Below, piece after piece: positions 26,686 through 34,327 of a stretch of 34,327 nucleotides of DNA (the first letter of the stretch is position 1; each line of letters opens with the position of its first letter). Location of the stretch: the NCBI RefSeq assembly GCF_002783505.1, contig NZ_PFGL01000055.1:1-34327 (forward strand), given 5' to 3'. The notes below the pieces were generated by a model. That model was not told where the DNA came from. It was given only the letters and a program-made list of their open reading frames with translations, and did no database searches. The DNA comes from Shewanella sp. CG12_big_fil_rev_8_21_14_0_65_47_15. Its GTDB lineage: Bacteria; Pseudomonadota; Gammaproteobacteria; Enterobacterales; Shewanellaceae. Both the position numbers and the translations under genes were made by a program.

Positions 26686-26716
26686 AGCCTCTGTAAGTAA
26701 TTACAGAGGCTTTTTT
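26686..26716 (+). terminator. Strong intrinsic terminator after the TonB receptor gene
   Basis: AGCCTCTGTAA (26686-26696), 4-base loop, TTACAGAGGCT (26701-26711), then more Ts. The stem is a perfect 11 bp. It should end most receptor transcripts, so the following three genes need read-through or their own promoter in the 72 bases before the halogenase start. Confidence 0.93.
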
Positions 26717-26788
26717 ATATCGATTCCCCAGTACATACTTTGAGCACATCAACAGCATCACATCAAAAATGAATGAAGGGCTAAAGCC

Positions 26789-28279
26789 ATGAACTATATA
26801 AAAAATATTATCATTGTCGGTGGAGGCACTTCAGGTTGGATGACGGCGGCCATGTTGGCAAAACTGTTTAAATCTACACTCAATATTACCTTAATTGAGT
26901 CCGAGGATATTGGCACCATTGGCGTAGGAGAAGCCACTATCCCGCCACTACAGATTTTCAATAACGTATTAGGGATTAACGAAGCCGATTTTATTAACGC
27001 TACTCAAGCGACCTTTAAATTGGGCATTCAATTCGAAAATTGGGGCAAACCTGGTGAAGCCTATATGCATGCCTTTGGTCATGTGGGCAAAGACATAGGC
27101 TTTACCCAATTCCATCATTACTGGCTCAGTACCTCTCCGAAAGAGGTGAACTCGTTTTGGGATTACTCAGTTAATTATCAAGCAGCAAAACACAATAAGT
27201 TTCAAGTACTCCAGCACATCCCAAACTCTCCCCTTGCTGGTTTAACCCATGCCTATCATTTCGATGCAACGCTCTATGCCCAATTTTTACGGCGTTTCAG
27301 TGAACAACTGGGGGTTAAGCGTATCGAAGGCAAAGTGATCTCTGTGGATCTTGCTCCCTGCGGCAAGATAGACACAGTTAAATTACAAACAGGACAAGTG
27401 ATTGCCGCTGATTTCTTTGTCGATTGCTCGGGCTTTGCTGCTCTTTTGATTGAAAAAGCACTCAAGGTTGACTTCGATAGCTATCAACATTGGCTCCCCT
27501 GCGACAGAGCCTATGCCGTGCCCTGTGAGAAAACGACAACAATTACCCCTTATACACGCTCCATAGCCCATGATGTGGGTTGGCAATGGCGTATTCCACT
27601 GCAACACCGCACAGGCAATGGATTAGTCTACTGCAGTCGCTACGTCAGTGATGACGCCGCAAAACAACTTTTACTCGATAATTTAGATGGTAAGCCTTTG
27701 GCTGAGCCTAAAAAGATCAATTTTACGACCGGACGACGACTCAAACAGTGGCATAAAAACTGTGTCGCCATTGGGCTTTCGAGTGGATTTTTAGAGCCAT
27801 TAGAATCTACCAGCTTACATTTAGTGCAATCTGCAATTATTCGCTTGAGTAAACTCTTTCCACATCAAGGAATTGCACAAGCGAATGTCGATGAGTTCAA
27901 TCACCAGTCCAAACTTGAATTTGAACAAATCCGCGATTTTATTATCTTGCACTATCACTTAAATCAAAGAGTCAACTCTCAAGAAAACAGTCTTTGGCAA
28001 CAGTGTCAAACCATGGAGATCCCCGACAGTTTGCAGCAAAAAATAGAGCTGTTCCGTGAAACTGGCGCAGTGTTTAGGCATCAAGAAGAACTCTTTACTG
28101 AGGCGGCGTGGGTACAAGTCATGCTCGGGCAAGGCATCATGCCGCAGGATTTTAATCCCTTGAGCAGAACAATTTCAGCATCCGATCTAGCCGCATTTTT
28201 ACAGAATATGCGCACGATTATCGATAACGCCGTCGGAAAAATGCCGACTCATAATCAATACCTTGCTCATCTTGGATAA
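26789..28279 (+). CDS. Flavin-dependent halogenase, tryptophan-halogenase family
   Basis: Protein of 496 residues, the usual size. The FAD-binding motif is IIVGGGTSGWMTAAML (8-23). The family diagnostic WxWxIP is WQWRIP at 265-270. The catalytic Lys aligns as K77 in ATFKLGIQFENW, and the Glu-Ser pair as E339-S340 in EPLEST, by comparison with PrnA K79 and E346-S347. All hallmarks of an active enzyme are therefore present. Such enzymes use FADH2, oxygen and halide to halogenate aromatic substrates; no flavin reductase gene is in the window. The substrate is unknown; family members beside TonB receptors in other genomes tend not to be tryptophan-specific. The ATG at 26789 has GAAGGG upstream. 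First gene of a probable operon with two exported GH13 enzymes (57-base gap to the next). Confidence 0.92.
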   Translation: MNYIKNIIIVGGGTSGWMTAAMLAKLFKSTLNITLIESEDIGTIGVGEATIPPLQIFNNVLGINEADFINATQATFKLGIQFENWGKPGEAYMHAFGHVGKDIGFTQFHHYWLSTSPKEVNSFWDYSVNYQAAKHNKFQVLQHIPNSPLAGLTHAYHFDATLYAQFLRRFSEQLGVKRIEGKVISVDLAPCGKIDTVKLQTGQVIAADFFVDCSGFAALLIEKALKVDFDSYQHWLPCDRAYAVPCEKTTTITPYTRSIAHDVGWQWRIPLQHRTGNGLVYCSRYVSDDAAKQLLLDNLDGKPLAEPKKINFTTGRRLKQWHKNCVAIGLSSGFLEPLESTSLHLVQSAIIRLSKLFPHQGIAQANVDEFNHQSKLEFEQIRDFIILHYHLNQRVNSQENSLWQQCQTMEIPDSLQQKIELFRETGAVFRHQEELFTEAAWVQVMLGQGIMPQDFNPLSRTISASDLAAFLQNMRTIIDNAVGKMPTHNQYLAHLG

Positions 28280-28336
28280 ATACCGTCTAAGGTTGACTTA
28301 AAAATACTGAATAAAAGCGAACAATAAGGAGTGACT

Positions 28337-30379
28337 ATGACGTCAAAGCGCCCAAGGCTTGCGACTTATCTCATGATAAGCCTCAGTATTTGCCTACAAA
28401 CTTGGCAAGCACAGGCCGAAATAGGCATCAGCCCTGTGAGCAACATAGAGAGCCCGATGCGATCTTCTTCACCCACAATTGAACCCGCTTTCTGGTGGGC
28501 GGGGATGCAAAATCCTGAGTTGCAGTTGATGCTCTATAGCCGCGAGTTGCCAAGCTTACCTCAGCAGCTTAGGGTGGATATCCAAGGGAAAGGTATTAAG
28601 CTAAAGGGCCTTGAACACACTGATAATCCTCACTATCTCTTTATCAATTTGGATCTGAGCCAAGCTGAGCCCCAAACCTTTGAGTTGCTGATTTCCAACA
28701 CCCAATCCGGCGCAACAAACCAAAAACCTCTCTATCGCCTACCCTATACATTACAAGCGCGTGCTAAGGGTAGCCGTGAACGCCAAGGGTTTAGCAATAA
28801 GGATGTGATTTACCTTATCACCCCAGATAGATTCGCCAACGGCAACCCAAGCAATGATAATCAAGCGGATATGCTGGAACGCATCGCGCCAGAGAATTCC
28901 GACGGTCGCCACGGTGGCGATATTGAAGGCATTCGCCAGCAGTTAGACTATTTCGCAAAGTTGGGGGTCACTCAGTTGTGGATAAACCCGCTGCTTGAGA
29001 ATAATCAGCCGCAATATTCCTACCACGGTTACTCGATTACTAATTTATACCGCGTCGATCCCCGCTTTGGTAGCAACGAGGATTATCAAGCCCTTGTCAC
29101 TGAGGCAAATAAGCTTGGCATTGGCGTCATTAAAGACGTAGTCGTGAACCATATTGGCTCAAACCATTGGTGGCTAAAGGATTTGCCCAGTAAAGATTGG
29201 TTAAACTATCCTGCAAAAACGCAGGCAGCAACAATCCAGGCCAACGGGCCGACAACCTATGAGAGTACGCCCCGCTATACCAGCCATAGACGCACCACAG
29301 TGCAGGATCCCTATGCCGCAGCGCAGGATAAGACCGACTTTGTCGACGGCTGGTTTGCCGAGACTATGCCGGATCTGAATCAAGGTAATCCCAAGCTTGC
29401 CACCTATCTTATTCAAAACAGTATTTGGTGGGTGGAATATGCGGGGCTGTCGGGGATCCGCGAAGACACTTACTCCTACGCCAACAAAGATTTTCTCGCT
29501 CAATGGTCTAAGGCCGTGATGACAGAATATCCGCATTTTAACATTGTCGGTGAAGAATGGACCGCCAATCCCATCACAGTCTCTTATTGGCAAAAAGGCA
29601 AAATCAATGCCGATGGCTATACCTCAGATTTACCGAGCCTGATGGATTTTCCACTGTATGAAAAATTGATTGCCAGCCTCAATGAACCAGAGGGCTGGGA
29701 TACTGGGTTTATCAAACTTTACGAGATGCTCGCCAATGATATGGTGTATGCCGAACCCAGTCAGCTCGTACTATTTGAGGGCAATCACGACACCAATCGG
29801 CTCTTCAGTTTAGTCAAAGAAAATATAGACTTATACCAAATGGCGCTCACCTATGTGCTTACGGCTAAACGTATTCCACAGTTGTTTTACGGCACCGAAG
29901 TGTTGATGACTAGCCCAACCGAAGGCCGCCACGACGGTGTGGTCCGTAGCGATTTCCCCGGCGGATTTGCCAGCAGCAAAGTGAATGGCTTTAGCGGGAA
30001 AGGCCTAAGCACAAAGCAGCAACAGGCGCAGGAATTTGTCAGAACCTTACTCAACTACCGCAAACACTCCCCTGCGCTACAAACCGGCGAGTTAGTGCAT
30101 TTTGTGCCGCAAAACGGCATTTATGTGCAATTTAGATGCCTTGCAAATCACCCAGCCCCAAGGGCGCAGCATACTTGTAACCAAGCGGATGCGGATAAAG
30201 TCATGGTGATCTACAACAAAAATGACCAGCCGCAGCCGTTGGATTTAGCCCGTTTTAAAAGCGTATTAGGTAACAGCGTTTCGGCAAAATCAGTGCTTAC
30301 GGGAGATAAGATCATGCTCAATGAACCGCTTACACTGCCCCATGCGGGAGTCATGCTGCTCGAGATCCAAAACCAATAG
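28337..30379 (+). CDS. Exported GH13 cyclomaltodextrinase/neopullulanase, SusA-like
   Basis: Protein of 680 residues with a signal peptide (cleavage probably after AQA, residue 27). The N-terminal beta domain (about 35-145; EPAFWWAGMQNPELQLMLY) is that of cyclomaltodextrinases. The GH13 barrel follows: DVIYLITPDRFANG, HGGDIEGI, DVVVNH (267-272), nucleophile D377 in GIREDTYSY, acid/base E406 in VGEEW and D485 in GNHDTNR. The REDT form of the nucleophile motif is shared with SusA-type enzymes of Bacteroides and flavobacterial cyclomaltodextrinase. It likely degrades maltodextrin or cyclodextrin in the periplasm. The ATG at 28337 was preferred to the GTG at 28331, because that GTG lies inside the TAAGGAG ribosome-binding site at 28325-28331. 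It sits between halogenase and the second amylase. Confidence 0.93.
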   Translation: MTSKRPRLATYLMISLSICLQTWQAQAEIGISPVSNIESPMRSSSPTIEPAFWWAGMQNPELQLMLYSRELPSLPQQLRVDIQGKGIKLKGLEHTDNPHYLFINLDLSQAEPQTFELLISNTQSGATNQKPLYRLPYTLQARAKGSRERQGFSNKDVIYLITPDRFANGNPSNDNQADMLERIAPENSDGRHGGDIEGIRQQLDYFAKLGVTQLWINPLLENNQPQYSYHGYSITNLYRVDPRFGSNEDYQALVTEANKLGIGVIKDVVVNHIGSNHWWLKDLPSKDWLNYPAKTQAATIQANGPTTYESTPRYTSHRRTTVQDPYAAAQDKTDFVDGWFAETMPDLNQGNPKLATYLIQNSIWWVEYAGLSGIREDTYSYANKDFLAQWSKAVMTEYPHFNIVGEEWTANPITVSYWQKGKINADGYTSDLPSLMDFPLYEKLIASLNEPEGWDTGFIKLYEMLANDMVYAEPSQLVLFEGNHDTNRLFSLVKENIDLYQMALTYVLTAKRIPQLFYGTEVLMTSPTEGRHDGVVRSDFPGGFASSKVNGFSGKGLSTKQQQAQEFVRTLLNYRKHSPALQTGELVHFVPQNGIYVQFRCLANHPAPRAQHTCNQADADKVMVIYNKNDQPQPLDLARFKSVLGNSVSAKSVLTGDKIMLNEPLTLPHAGVMLLEIQNQ

Positions 30380-30393
30380 TGAATGATTAACTT

Positions 30394-30419
30394 GGTTGCC
30401 AAGCCATTGTTTGGCAACC
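30394..30419 (+). other. Intercistronic hairpin between the two exported GH13 genes
   Basis: GGTTGCCAA (30394-30402), 8-base loop, TTGGCAACC (30411-30419). The stem is a perfect 9 bp with no T-run, and the ribosome-binding site of the next gene begins 12 bases later. It may protect the upstream mRNA or reduce expression of the last gene. Confidence 0.6.
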
Positions 30420-30442
30420 ATTGAGTCCCAAAGGAATCCACA

Positions 30443-32554
30443 TTGAATTTTCCATTAGCGCCAATCACCCAACGCCGTGCTTATCGCTGGCAACAAGGGT
30501 TAACCCTGCTAGTTGCTGCGGGTTTTGCCGCCTGTAGCTTTGCAGGCAATACCTCAGTCGCCCAGGATGCCGCCCAGGCTATGCCCGCAAAGCACAACCC
30601 ACCCCATAGTAATACAGCAAAGGCAAATGATAGTGCCGAGCAAGCAGCCAACAACTTTAAACCCGTGGTTTATCAGATTTTTACCCGCCTCTATGGCAAT
30701 AAGAACCCCACCAATAAATCCTGGGGCACCATTAGCGAAAACGGTGTGGGTAAATTCAATGATATTGATGACACAGCACTCAAGAGTATCAAAGACTTAG
30801 GCGTTACCCATGTGTGGTATACGGGTGTGCCCCACCACGCCTTAATTGGCGATTACAGTGCGATTGGTGTGAGCAGCGATGATCCCGATGTGGTTAAAGG
30901 CCGCGCTGGTTCCCCCTATGCGGTCAAAGATTACTACAACGTCAATCCCGATTTGGCCGTCGATCCCGCTAAGCGTTTGCAGGAGTTTCAGGCGTTGATT
31001 AAGCGTACCCATCAGCAAGGGTTAAAGGTGATTATCGATATAGTGCCCAACCATGTGGCGCGCAATTATCACTCTGTCACTAAGCCCGAAGGCGTGCGTG
31101 ACTTTGGTGAGGACGATAATCAAACCCTTGAATATGCAAAGCATAATGACTTTTACTATGTGATTGATAAAAAGCAAACCTCTGGCTTTCAAGTGCCCGA
31201 TTTGCCTGATAGCCTCAAGCCTTTGGGCGGCGAGTCGCATCCCCTAAGTGATGGTCAGTTTCTGGAATATCCCGCCAAATGGACGGGCAATGGCTCACGC
31301 CTCGCTAAACCCGATATGAACGACTGGTTTGAAACCGTCAAAATCAATTACGGGGTACGCCCCGATGGCAGCCATGATTTCCCCGCACTTCCGCCACGCT
31401 ATGCCACTCTAGGCGCCGAGCAGCACTATGCTTTTTGGCAGCAAAGGGGCGATCAACTGCCAAGCTCTTGGATTAAGTTCAATCAAATTGCCCAGTATTG
31501 GTTAGCGATGGGGGTTGATGGATTTCGTTACGATATGGCCGAAATGGTGCCGGTCGAGTTCTGGAGCTATTTAAATAGCCAGATAAAACATACACATCCA
31601 GCGGCTTTTATTCTGGCGGAAGTCTATAACCCTAAGCTGTACCACGATTATATTCAACTTGGCAAAATGGATTACCTTTACGATAAGGTCGACCTATACG
31701 ATACCCTCAAAGCCATTATGGCGGGGCAAAAAAGCACCGCGCAGATCGCCGCTGACCAAGCCAAAGTGCAGGATATCGACTCCCATATGCTGCATTTTTT
31801 AGAAAACCACGACGAGCAGCGCATCGCTAATGCCGCCTTTTTAGGTAACTTAAGTGGTAATGCGTCAACGGATGCGGTCGATCCCCGCTACGCCCTACCC
31901 GCCATCGTGGTGTCGGCCACCCTAAGTACTTCGCCGACGCTGATTTATTTTGGCCAAGAAGTGGGCGAAGCCGCTAGCCAAGATCTCGGTTTTGGTCATG
32001 CCTCCCGCACCAGTATTTTTGATTATGCGGGCGTGCCCGCCCATCAACGCTGGATGAATAAGGGCAAATTTGATGGCGGCCAATCAACGGCGCAGGAAAA
32101 ATCCCTGCGGGCGTACTATCAAAAACTGCTTAACTTAAGCACAGGTAAAAATGCGCCCGCACTCTTAGGGCAATATTACTCGCTGGATGCCGCCAACCGC
32201 GGCGCGGTATCGGCTGCAAAGGCTAGCAATAAGGCTAACAAAAAGACAAACAATGGCAGCGCAACGGGTTATGATGACTCAACCTTCGCCTTTGTCCGCT
32301 TTGAGACCAATACGGACGATAAAAAAGGTCAAAAGCTGATTATTGTCAGTAACTTTAGTCAAACCCAAGCTAAGTCATTATCCCTTAAACTGCCCAAGGC
32401 ACTGATTGAGCAATGGCAGTTAACGGATGGGGCCTATCCGCTGAAGGATTTACTGGAAGATTATGCGGCGCAGTTGGTCATTAAACGAGGCGAAGGGCGA
32501 GTTCAGTTGCAGCTTGCCCCACTCTCCTCCGCCATTTTTGAACTCACCCATTAG
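30443..32554 (+). CDS. Exported GH13 alpha-amylase
   Basis: Protein of 703 residues that likely cuts alpha-1,4 bonds in starch or maltodextrin. GH13 motifs: VVYQIFTRLYG, DIVPNH (199-204), nucleophile D364 in GVDGFRYDMAE, acid/base E393 in LAEVYNP and D457 in ENHDEQR. The C-terminal beta domain is interrupted by a Lys/Asn-rich, low-complexity insert (about residues 592-612). The start is a rare TTG at 30443, with AAGGA seven bases upstream and no better Met nearby. The N-terminus is an export signal: basic region, LTLLVAAGFAAC. C31 could be a lipoprotein cysteine (FAAC, an imperfect lipobox), giving a surface or periplasmic lipoprotein; ordinary cleavage after SFA is the alternative. Last gene of the halogenase-amylase operon, ended by a clear terminator. 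Confidence 0.92.
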   Translation: MNFPLAPITQRRAYRWQQGLTLLVAAGFAACSFAGNTSVAQDAAQAMPAKHNPPHSNTAKANDSAEQAANNFKPVVYQIFTRLYGNKNPTNKSWGTISENGVGKFNDIDDTALKSIKDLGVTHVWYTGVPHHALIGDYSAIGVSSDDPDVVKGRAGSPYAVKDYYNVNPDLAVDPAKRLQEFQALIKRTHQQGLKVIIDIVPNHVARNYHSVTKPEGVRDFGEDDNQTLEYAKHNDFYYVIDKKQTSGFQVPDLPDSLKPLGGESHPLSDGQFLEYPAKWTGNGSRLAKPDMNDWFETVKINYGVRPDGSHDFPALPPRYATLGAEQHYAFWQQRGDQLPSSWIKFNQIAQYWLAMGVDGFRYDMAEMVPVEFWSYLNSQIKHTHPAAFILAEVYNPKLYHDYIQLGKMDYLYDKVDLYDTLKAIMAGQKSTAQIAADQAKVQDIDSHMLHFLENHDEQRIANAAFLGNLSGNASTDAVDPRYALPAIVVSATLSTSPTLIYFGQEVGEAASQDLGFGHASRTSIFDYAGVPAHQRWMNKGKFDGGQSTAQEKSLRAYYQKLLNLSTGKNAPALLGQYYSLDAANRGAVSAAKASNKANKKTNNGSATGYDDSTFAFVRFETNTDDKKGQKLIIVSNFSQTQAKSLSLKLPKALIEQWQLTDGAYPLKDLLEDYAAQLVIKRGEGRVQLQLAPLSSAIFELTH

Positions 32555-32627
32555 CCCCCAGAGTATGTCAGATAAAAAATAAGTAAGATAAATAAGAAAA
32601 GTAAGCTAACGGCCCCAAAGATAGCAT

Positions 32628-32660
32628 CAGAGTCACACACCGTTGTGACTCTGGCTTTTT
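32628..32660 (+). terminator. Intrinsic terminator after the last amylase gene
   Basis: CAGAGTCACA (32628-32637), 6-base loop, TGTGACTCTG (32644-32653), GC, then a run of six Ts. The stem is a perfect 10 bp. It closes the maltodextrin operon. Confidence 0.93.
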
Positions 32661-32707
32661 TAAAACACACTAGGGTTAAAATCAGTTAAACAGGATAGAG
32701 GCAAGCT

Positions 32708-33091
32708 ATGTTACTCGGCATTCACCATGCAGCGATTATTTGCAGTGACTATCAAAAGTCCAAACATTTTTATGTGACTATTCTTGGCCTTAGCGTGCTT
32801 GCAGAGCATTACCGGGAAGCGCGCCAGTCCTACAAACTCGATTTACAATTGCCCGATATGAGTCAAATCGAGTTGTTTTCCTTCGACACCCCTCCCAAGC
32901 GCCCCAGCTATCCGGAGGCCTGCGGCCTTAGGCATCTCGCCTTTCGCGTCGCATCGATTGAAGCGGCCATAGAACGCCTTACAGCCCATCATATCGCCGT
33001 CGAACCCGTCCGCATCGACGAATACACAGGCAAAAAGTTCACCTTCTTTAGCGATCCAGACGGCTTACCCTTAGAGTTATATGAGCTATAA
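32708..33091 (+). CDS. yaeR: VOC superfamily metalloprotein, YaeR/GloA2-like
   Basis: Cytoplasmic protein of 127 residues, two beta-alpha-beta-beta-beta repeats of the glyoxalase/bleomycin-resistance fold. It is close to E. coli YaeR: SKxFYxxILG, YREARxSxKxDL, IELFSF, RPSxPEACGLRHLAF and FFSDPDGLPLELYE are shared. Likely metal ligands are H7, E55, H76 and E123. YaeR-type proteins are often called GloA2, but their reaction is not firmly established. The ATG at 32708 has GAGG six bases upstream. It is transcribed separately from the amylase operon, which ends at the terminator before it. Confidence 0.93.
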   Translation: MLLGIHHAAIICSDYQKSKHFYVTILGLSVLAEHYREARQSYKLDLQLPDMSQIELFSFDTPPKRPSYPEACGLRHLAFRVASIEAAIERLTAHHIAVEPVRIDEYTGKKFTFFSDPDGLPLELYEL

Positions 33092-33300
33092 CCTGAATCC
33101 TCACTGTATTAAAAATGTAAATAAAACAGCGCACTAAAATAGCATATTTATGCTGCGAATAAGATGAATAAAGCTTAATTACGCCAAGGGATATTTAGAA
33201 GTAGACTCAATGAACCGGCGCAGTCCTAACCCATCATTTGACCAATATGACAGAGTAAAAGGCTGGCGCTTACCAAGCGCTAATCACTGAGGAACTCAAG

Positions 33301-33510
33301 GTGTTTGATAATCCAGCAATATTGTTATGGAGTTTAGTCTTTGGCCTCTTTGGTCTTGGCTTTTTCACCTACGGCAAGCGCCAAGCCGCCCCCATCCCTC
33401 TGGCCGTCGGCCTCACCCTGATGATTTACCCTTATTTTGTCACCAATCTCGCGCTACTTATCGCCATCGGCATCGCCCTTATCGCACTCCCCTATTTCGT
33501 AAGAATATGA
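33301..33510 (+). CDS. Small integral membrane protein, 69 residues
   Basis: A short, strongly hydrophobic protein with three likely membrane segments (about residues 6-24, 31-48 and 49-67). The motif GFFTYGKRQ, then PxxxGLTLMIYPYFV and a final ALPYF belongs to a widespread small family often labelled amino acid transport protein without evidence of transport. Start is GTG at 33301; GAGGA at 33289-33293 gives correct spacing, which supports it as a real gene. Function unknown. It follows the YaeR-like gene by 209 bases. Confidence 0.82.
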   Translation: MFDNPAILLWSLVFGLFGLGFFTYGKRQAAPIPLAVGLTLMIYPYFVTNLALLIAIGIALIALPYFVRI

Positions 33511-33687
33511 TTTTTAAGTAGTAGAAATATTCAAAGCCAGAAATGCATTGAATAACTGGCAGGATTAATAAAGCTGAGTGGGAGATTACGTCTTAGGAAT
33601 TAGAACTATTTTGCTGGTATTGGCTTATGGTGAGCCATGGTATTTGCTCAACGACACGGTGAATAGAAACCTAATTTCTAAGCTTAT

Positions 33688-33870
33688 GAACGAGAGCCAT
33701 GGTCGTTCTCATGCGTCCCTGCATTGCACGACATTCAGGCGTCCTGCCTATCAGATGGCGAACTGGCCGTTAAACACGGATGTTGTTCAAGTCCATCCGT
33801 GGATGCAGGGCCGCCCATCTGATGTGAATGGATTCACAAATGCCGCGATGGCATGGATGCCAAAAAGCGG
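33688..33870. repeat. Structured non-coding element rich in inverted repeats
   Basis: The segment is packed with dyads: GAACGA/TCGTTC (33688-33693/33703-33708), AGGC/GCCT (33737-33749), an outer ATCAGATGG/CCATCTGAT (33750-33758/33815-33823) enclosing CACGGATG/CATCCGTG (33775-33782/33794-33801), CATCC-GT-GGATG, and GTGAAT-GG-ATTCAC near 33824-33837. An open frame across 33578-33919 is best explained as by-product of this repeat DNA, since it lacks a ribosome-binding site and protein-like composition. Confidence 0.7.
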
Positions 33871-33913
33871 CCATGGGGCGGACGGTCGTCTCGCTAATCA
33901 CCATGACTCACCT
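33871..33913 (-). repeat. Interspersed repeat, copy 2 (inverted copy of 5940-5982)
   Basis: On the minus strand this is 40/43 identical to 5940-5982. It directly abuts the structured element at 33688-33870. Beyond the 43 bases the two loci diverge, though both continue with GCATCC-type dyads. Confidence 0.85.
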
Positions 33914-34019
33914 GTTTAGCATCGGCATAGCCTGTCGGTTTTAAAGAAATACAGAACTGCTTTGGGACAGAAGCGATTAATCGTTTTATCTATTTATTGA
34001 GTTTATTGTCATTGTTTCC

Positions 34020-34087
34020 CCAGTGACTCGCCGTGAATATATCCTTATAGGCTCGACGGCGACATCCATGTCGCCAACGGTCACTGG
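34020..34087. repeat. Compact fold-back element
   Basis: CCAGTGAC (34020-34027) and GTCACTGG (34080-34087) form an outer 8-bp stem. Inside are CGCCGT/ACGGCG (34029-34034/34056-34061) and GGCGACAT-CC-ATGTCGCC (34058-34075), which overlap and so are alternatives. No T-run follows. It looks like an intergenic repeat unit rather than a terminator. Confidence 0.65.
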
Positions 34088-34327
34088 TGCCCCAATGCCA
34101 ATTTTAACTACCCATTTGCGATATGTACGTAAAAAGCTAAGGGACAAAAGCGCGCTGAGTTGTCACGGAGTTATCTTCATTTAGGATAAACAAAAATAAT
34201 CCTAATAGCTGAATCGTGAGCAGTGACGAACTTAAGGATGTAACGCTTGGCTTGACGCTTTACCTTTACACCATTTGCCGCTGTTATGCTGCTTTTTAAA
34301 TTCACACATTGCATCCCATCGACCGCT

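Larger units (their letters stand above)
33511..34327. other. Gene-poor end of the window
   Basis: Apart from the repeat elements listed, nothing convincing is seen in these 817 bases. At the extreme right, one minus-strand frame is open from the edge to a stop at 34232-34234 (31 codons, including WDAMCEFKKQHNSGKWC). It could be the C-terminus of a gene lying outside, but a frame this short is easily due to chance. Confidence 0.5.

Noticed and set aside
28331..28336. GTG as start of the SusA-like enzyme
   Set aside because: This GTG lies within the TAAGGAG ribosome-binding site; the ATG two codons later has the correct spacing.
33578..33919. Open frame of 113 codons on the plus strand
   Set aside because: No ribosome-binding site, protein composition unlike a folded protein, and it runs through inverted repeats and repeat copy 2.
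34232..34327. C-terminus of a minus-strand gene entering at the right edge
   Set aside because: Only 31 codons are visible, a second frame is also open there, and no family was recognised.

Overview
The window reads as a chromosome segment from a gammaproteobacterium of the Alteromonadales, most likely Shewanella. Evidence: Mfd, YcfP, NagZ, SdaA, FrmA/FrmB and YaeR are clearly gammaproteobacterial; mfd is followed by a CsiV-type gene; nagZ sits next to ycfP; and a TonB-receptor-based maltodextrin locus shares an operator-like sequence. No rRNA, tRNA, CRISPR array, transposase or integrase was seen. Genus is an inference from gene content and sequence style, not from a search.

Layout. 1-3.9 kb: the 3' four fifths of mfd (cut by the window edge), coupled by a 1-base overlap to a CsiV-like envelope gene. 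3.9-6.2 kb: an accessory-looking patch with acylphosphatase yccX, a minus-strand intrinsic terminator that no gene explains (small RNA or yccX leader), a decayed MORN-repeat gene, an alpha/beta hydrolase, and palindrome-rich repeat DNA. 6.2-12 kb: ycfP and nagZ (peptidoglycan recycling), sdaA (L-serine deaminase), and frmA-frmB (glutathione-dependent formaldehyde oxidation) with a divergent LysR regulator. 13-20.2 kb: housekeeping and signalling genes (PuuB-like oxidase, DUF938 methyltransferase, D-Ala-D-Ala ligase, GAF-PAS-GGDEF-EAL protein, RsmB/NOP-type RNA methyltransferase). 20.3-32.6 kb: maltodextrin/starch locus. 32.7-34.3 kb: YaeR-like VOC protein, a small membrane protein, then about 0.8 kb of repeat-rich DNA.

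How the maltodextrin locus probably works (inference from families): a secreted GH13 amylase, perhaps a lipoprotein, cuts starch or maltodextrin; the 931-residue TonB-dependent receptor imports oligosaccharides across the outer membrane; an exported SusA-like GH13 cyclomaltodextrinase/neopullulanase shortens them in the periplasm; a FucP-family MFS symporter brings small sugars inside; and a cytoplasmic GH13 alpha-glucosidase yields glucose. The divergent alpha-glucosidase and receptor genes share an intergenic region with one perfect and one near-perfect copy of TGCATACGTATGCA, the type of dyad with a central CG that LacI-family regulators bind. No regulator gene lies in the window. An apparently intact flavin-dependent halogenase of the tryptophan-halogenase family sits between the receptor and the two exported amylases; its substrate is unknown and is the most intriguing question here.

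Other structure: a 43-bp sequence (40/43 identical) occurs in opposite orientations near 5.95 kb and 33.9 kb, 28 kb apart, each time within DNA rich in short dyads with 2-base centres. Clear intrinsic terminators follow sdaA, ddl, the MFS gene, the TonB receptor gene and the last amylase gene.
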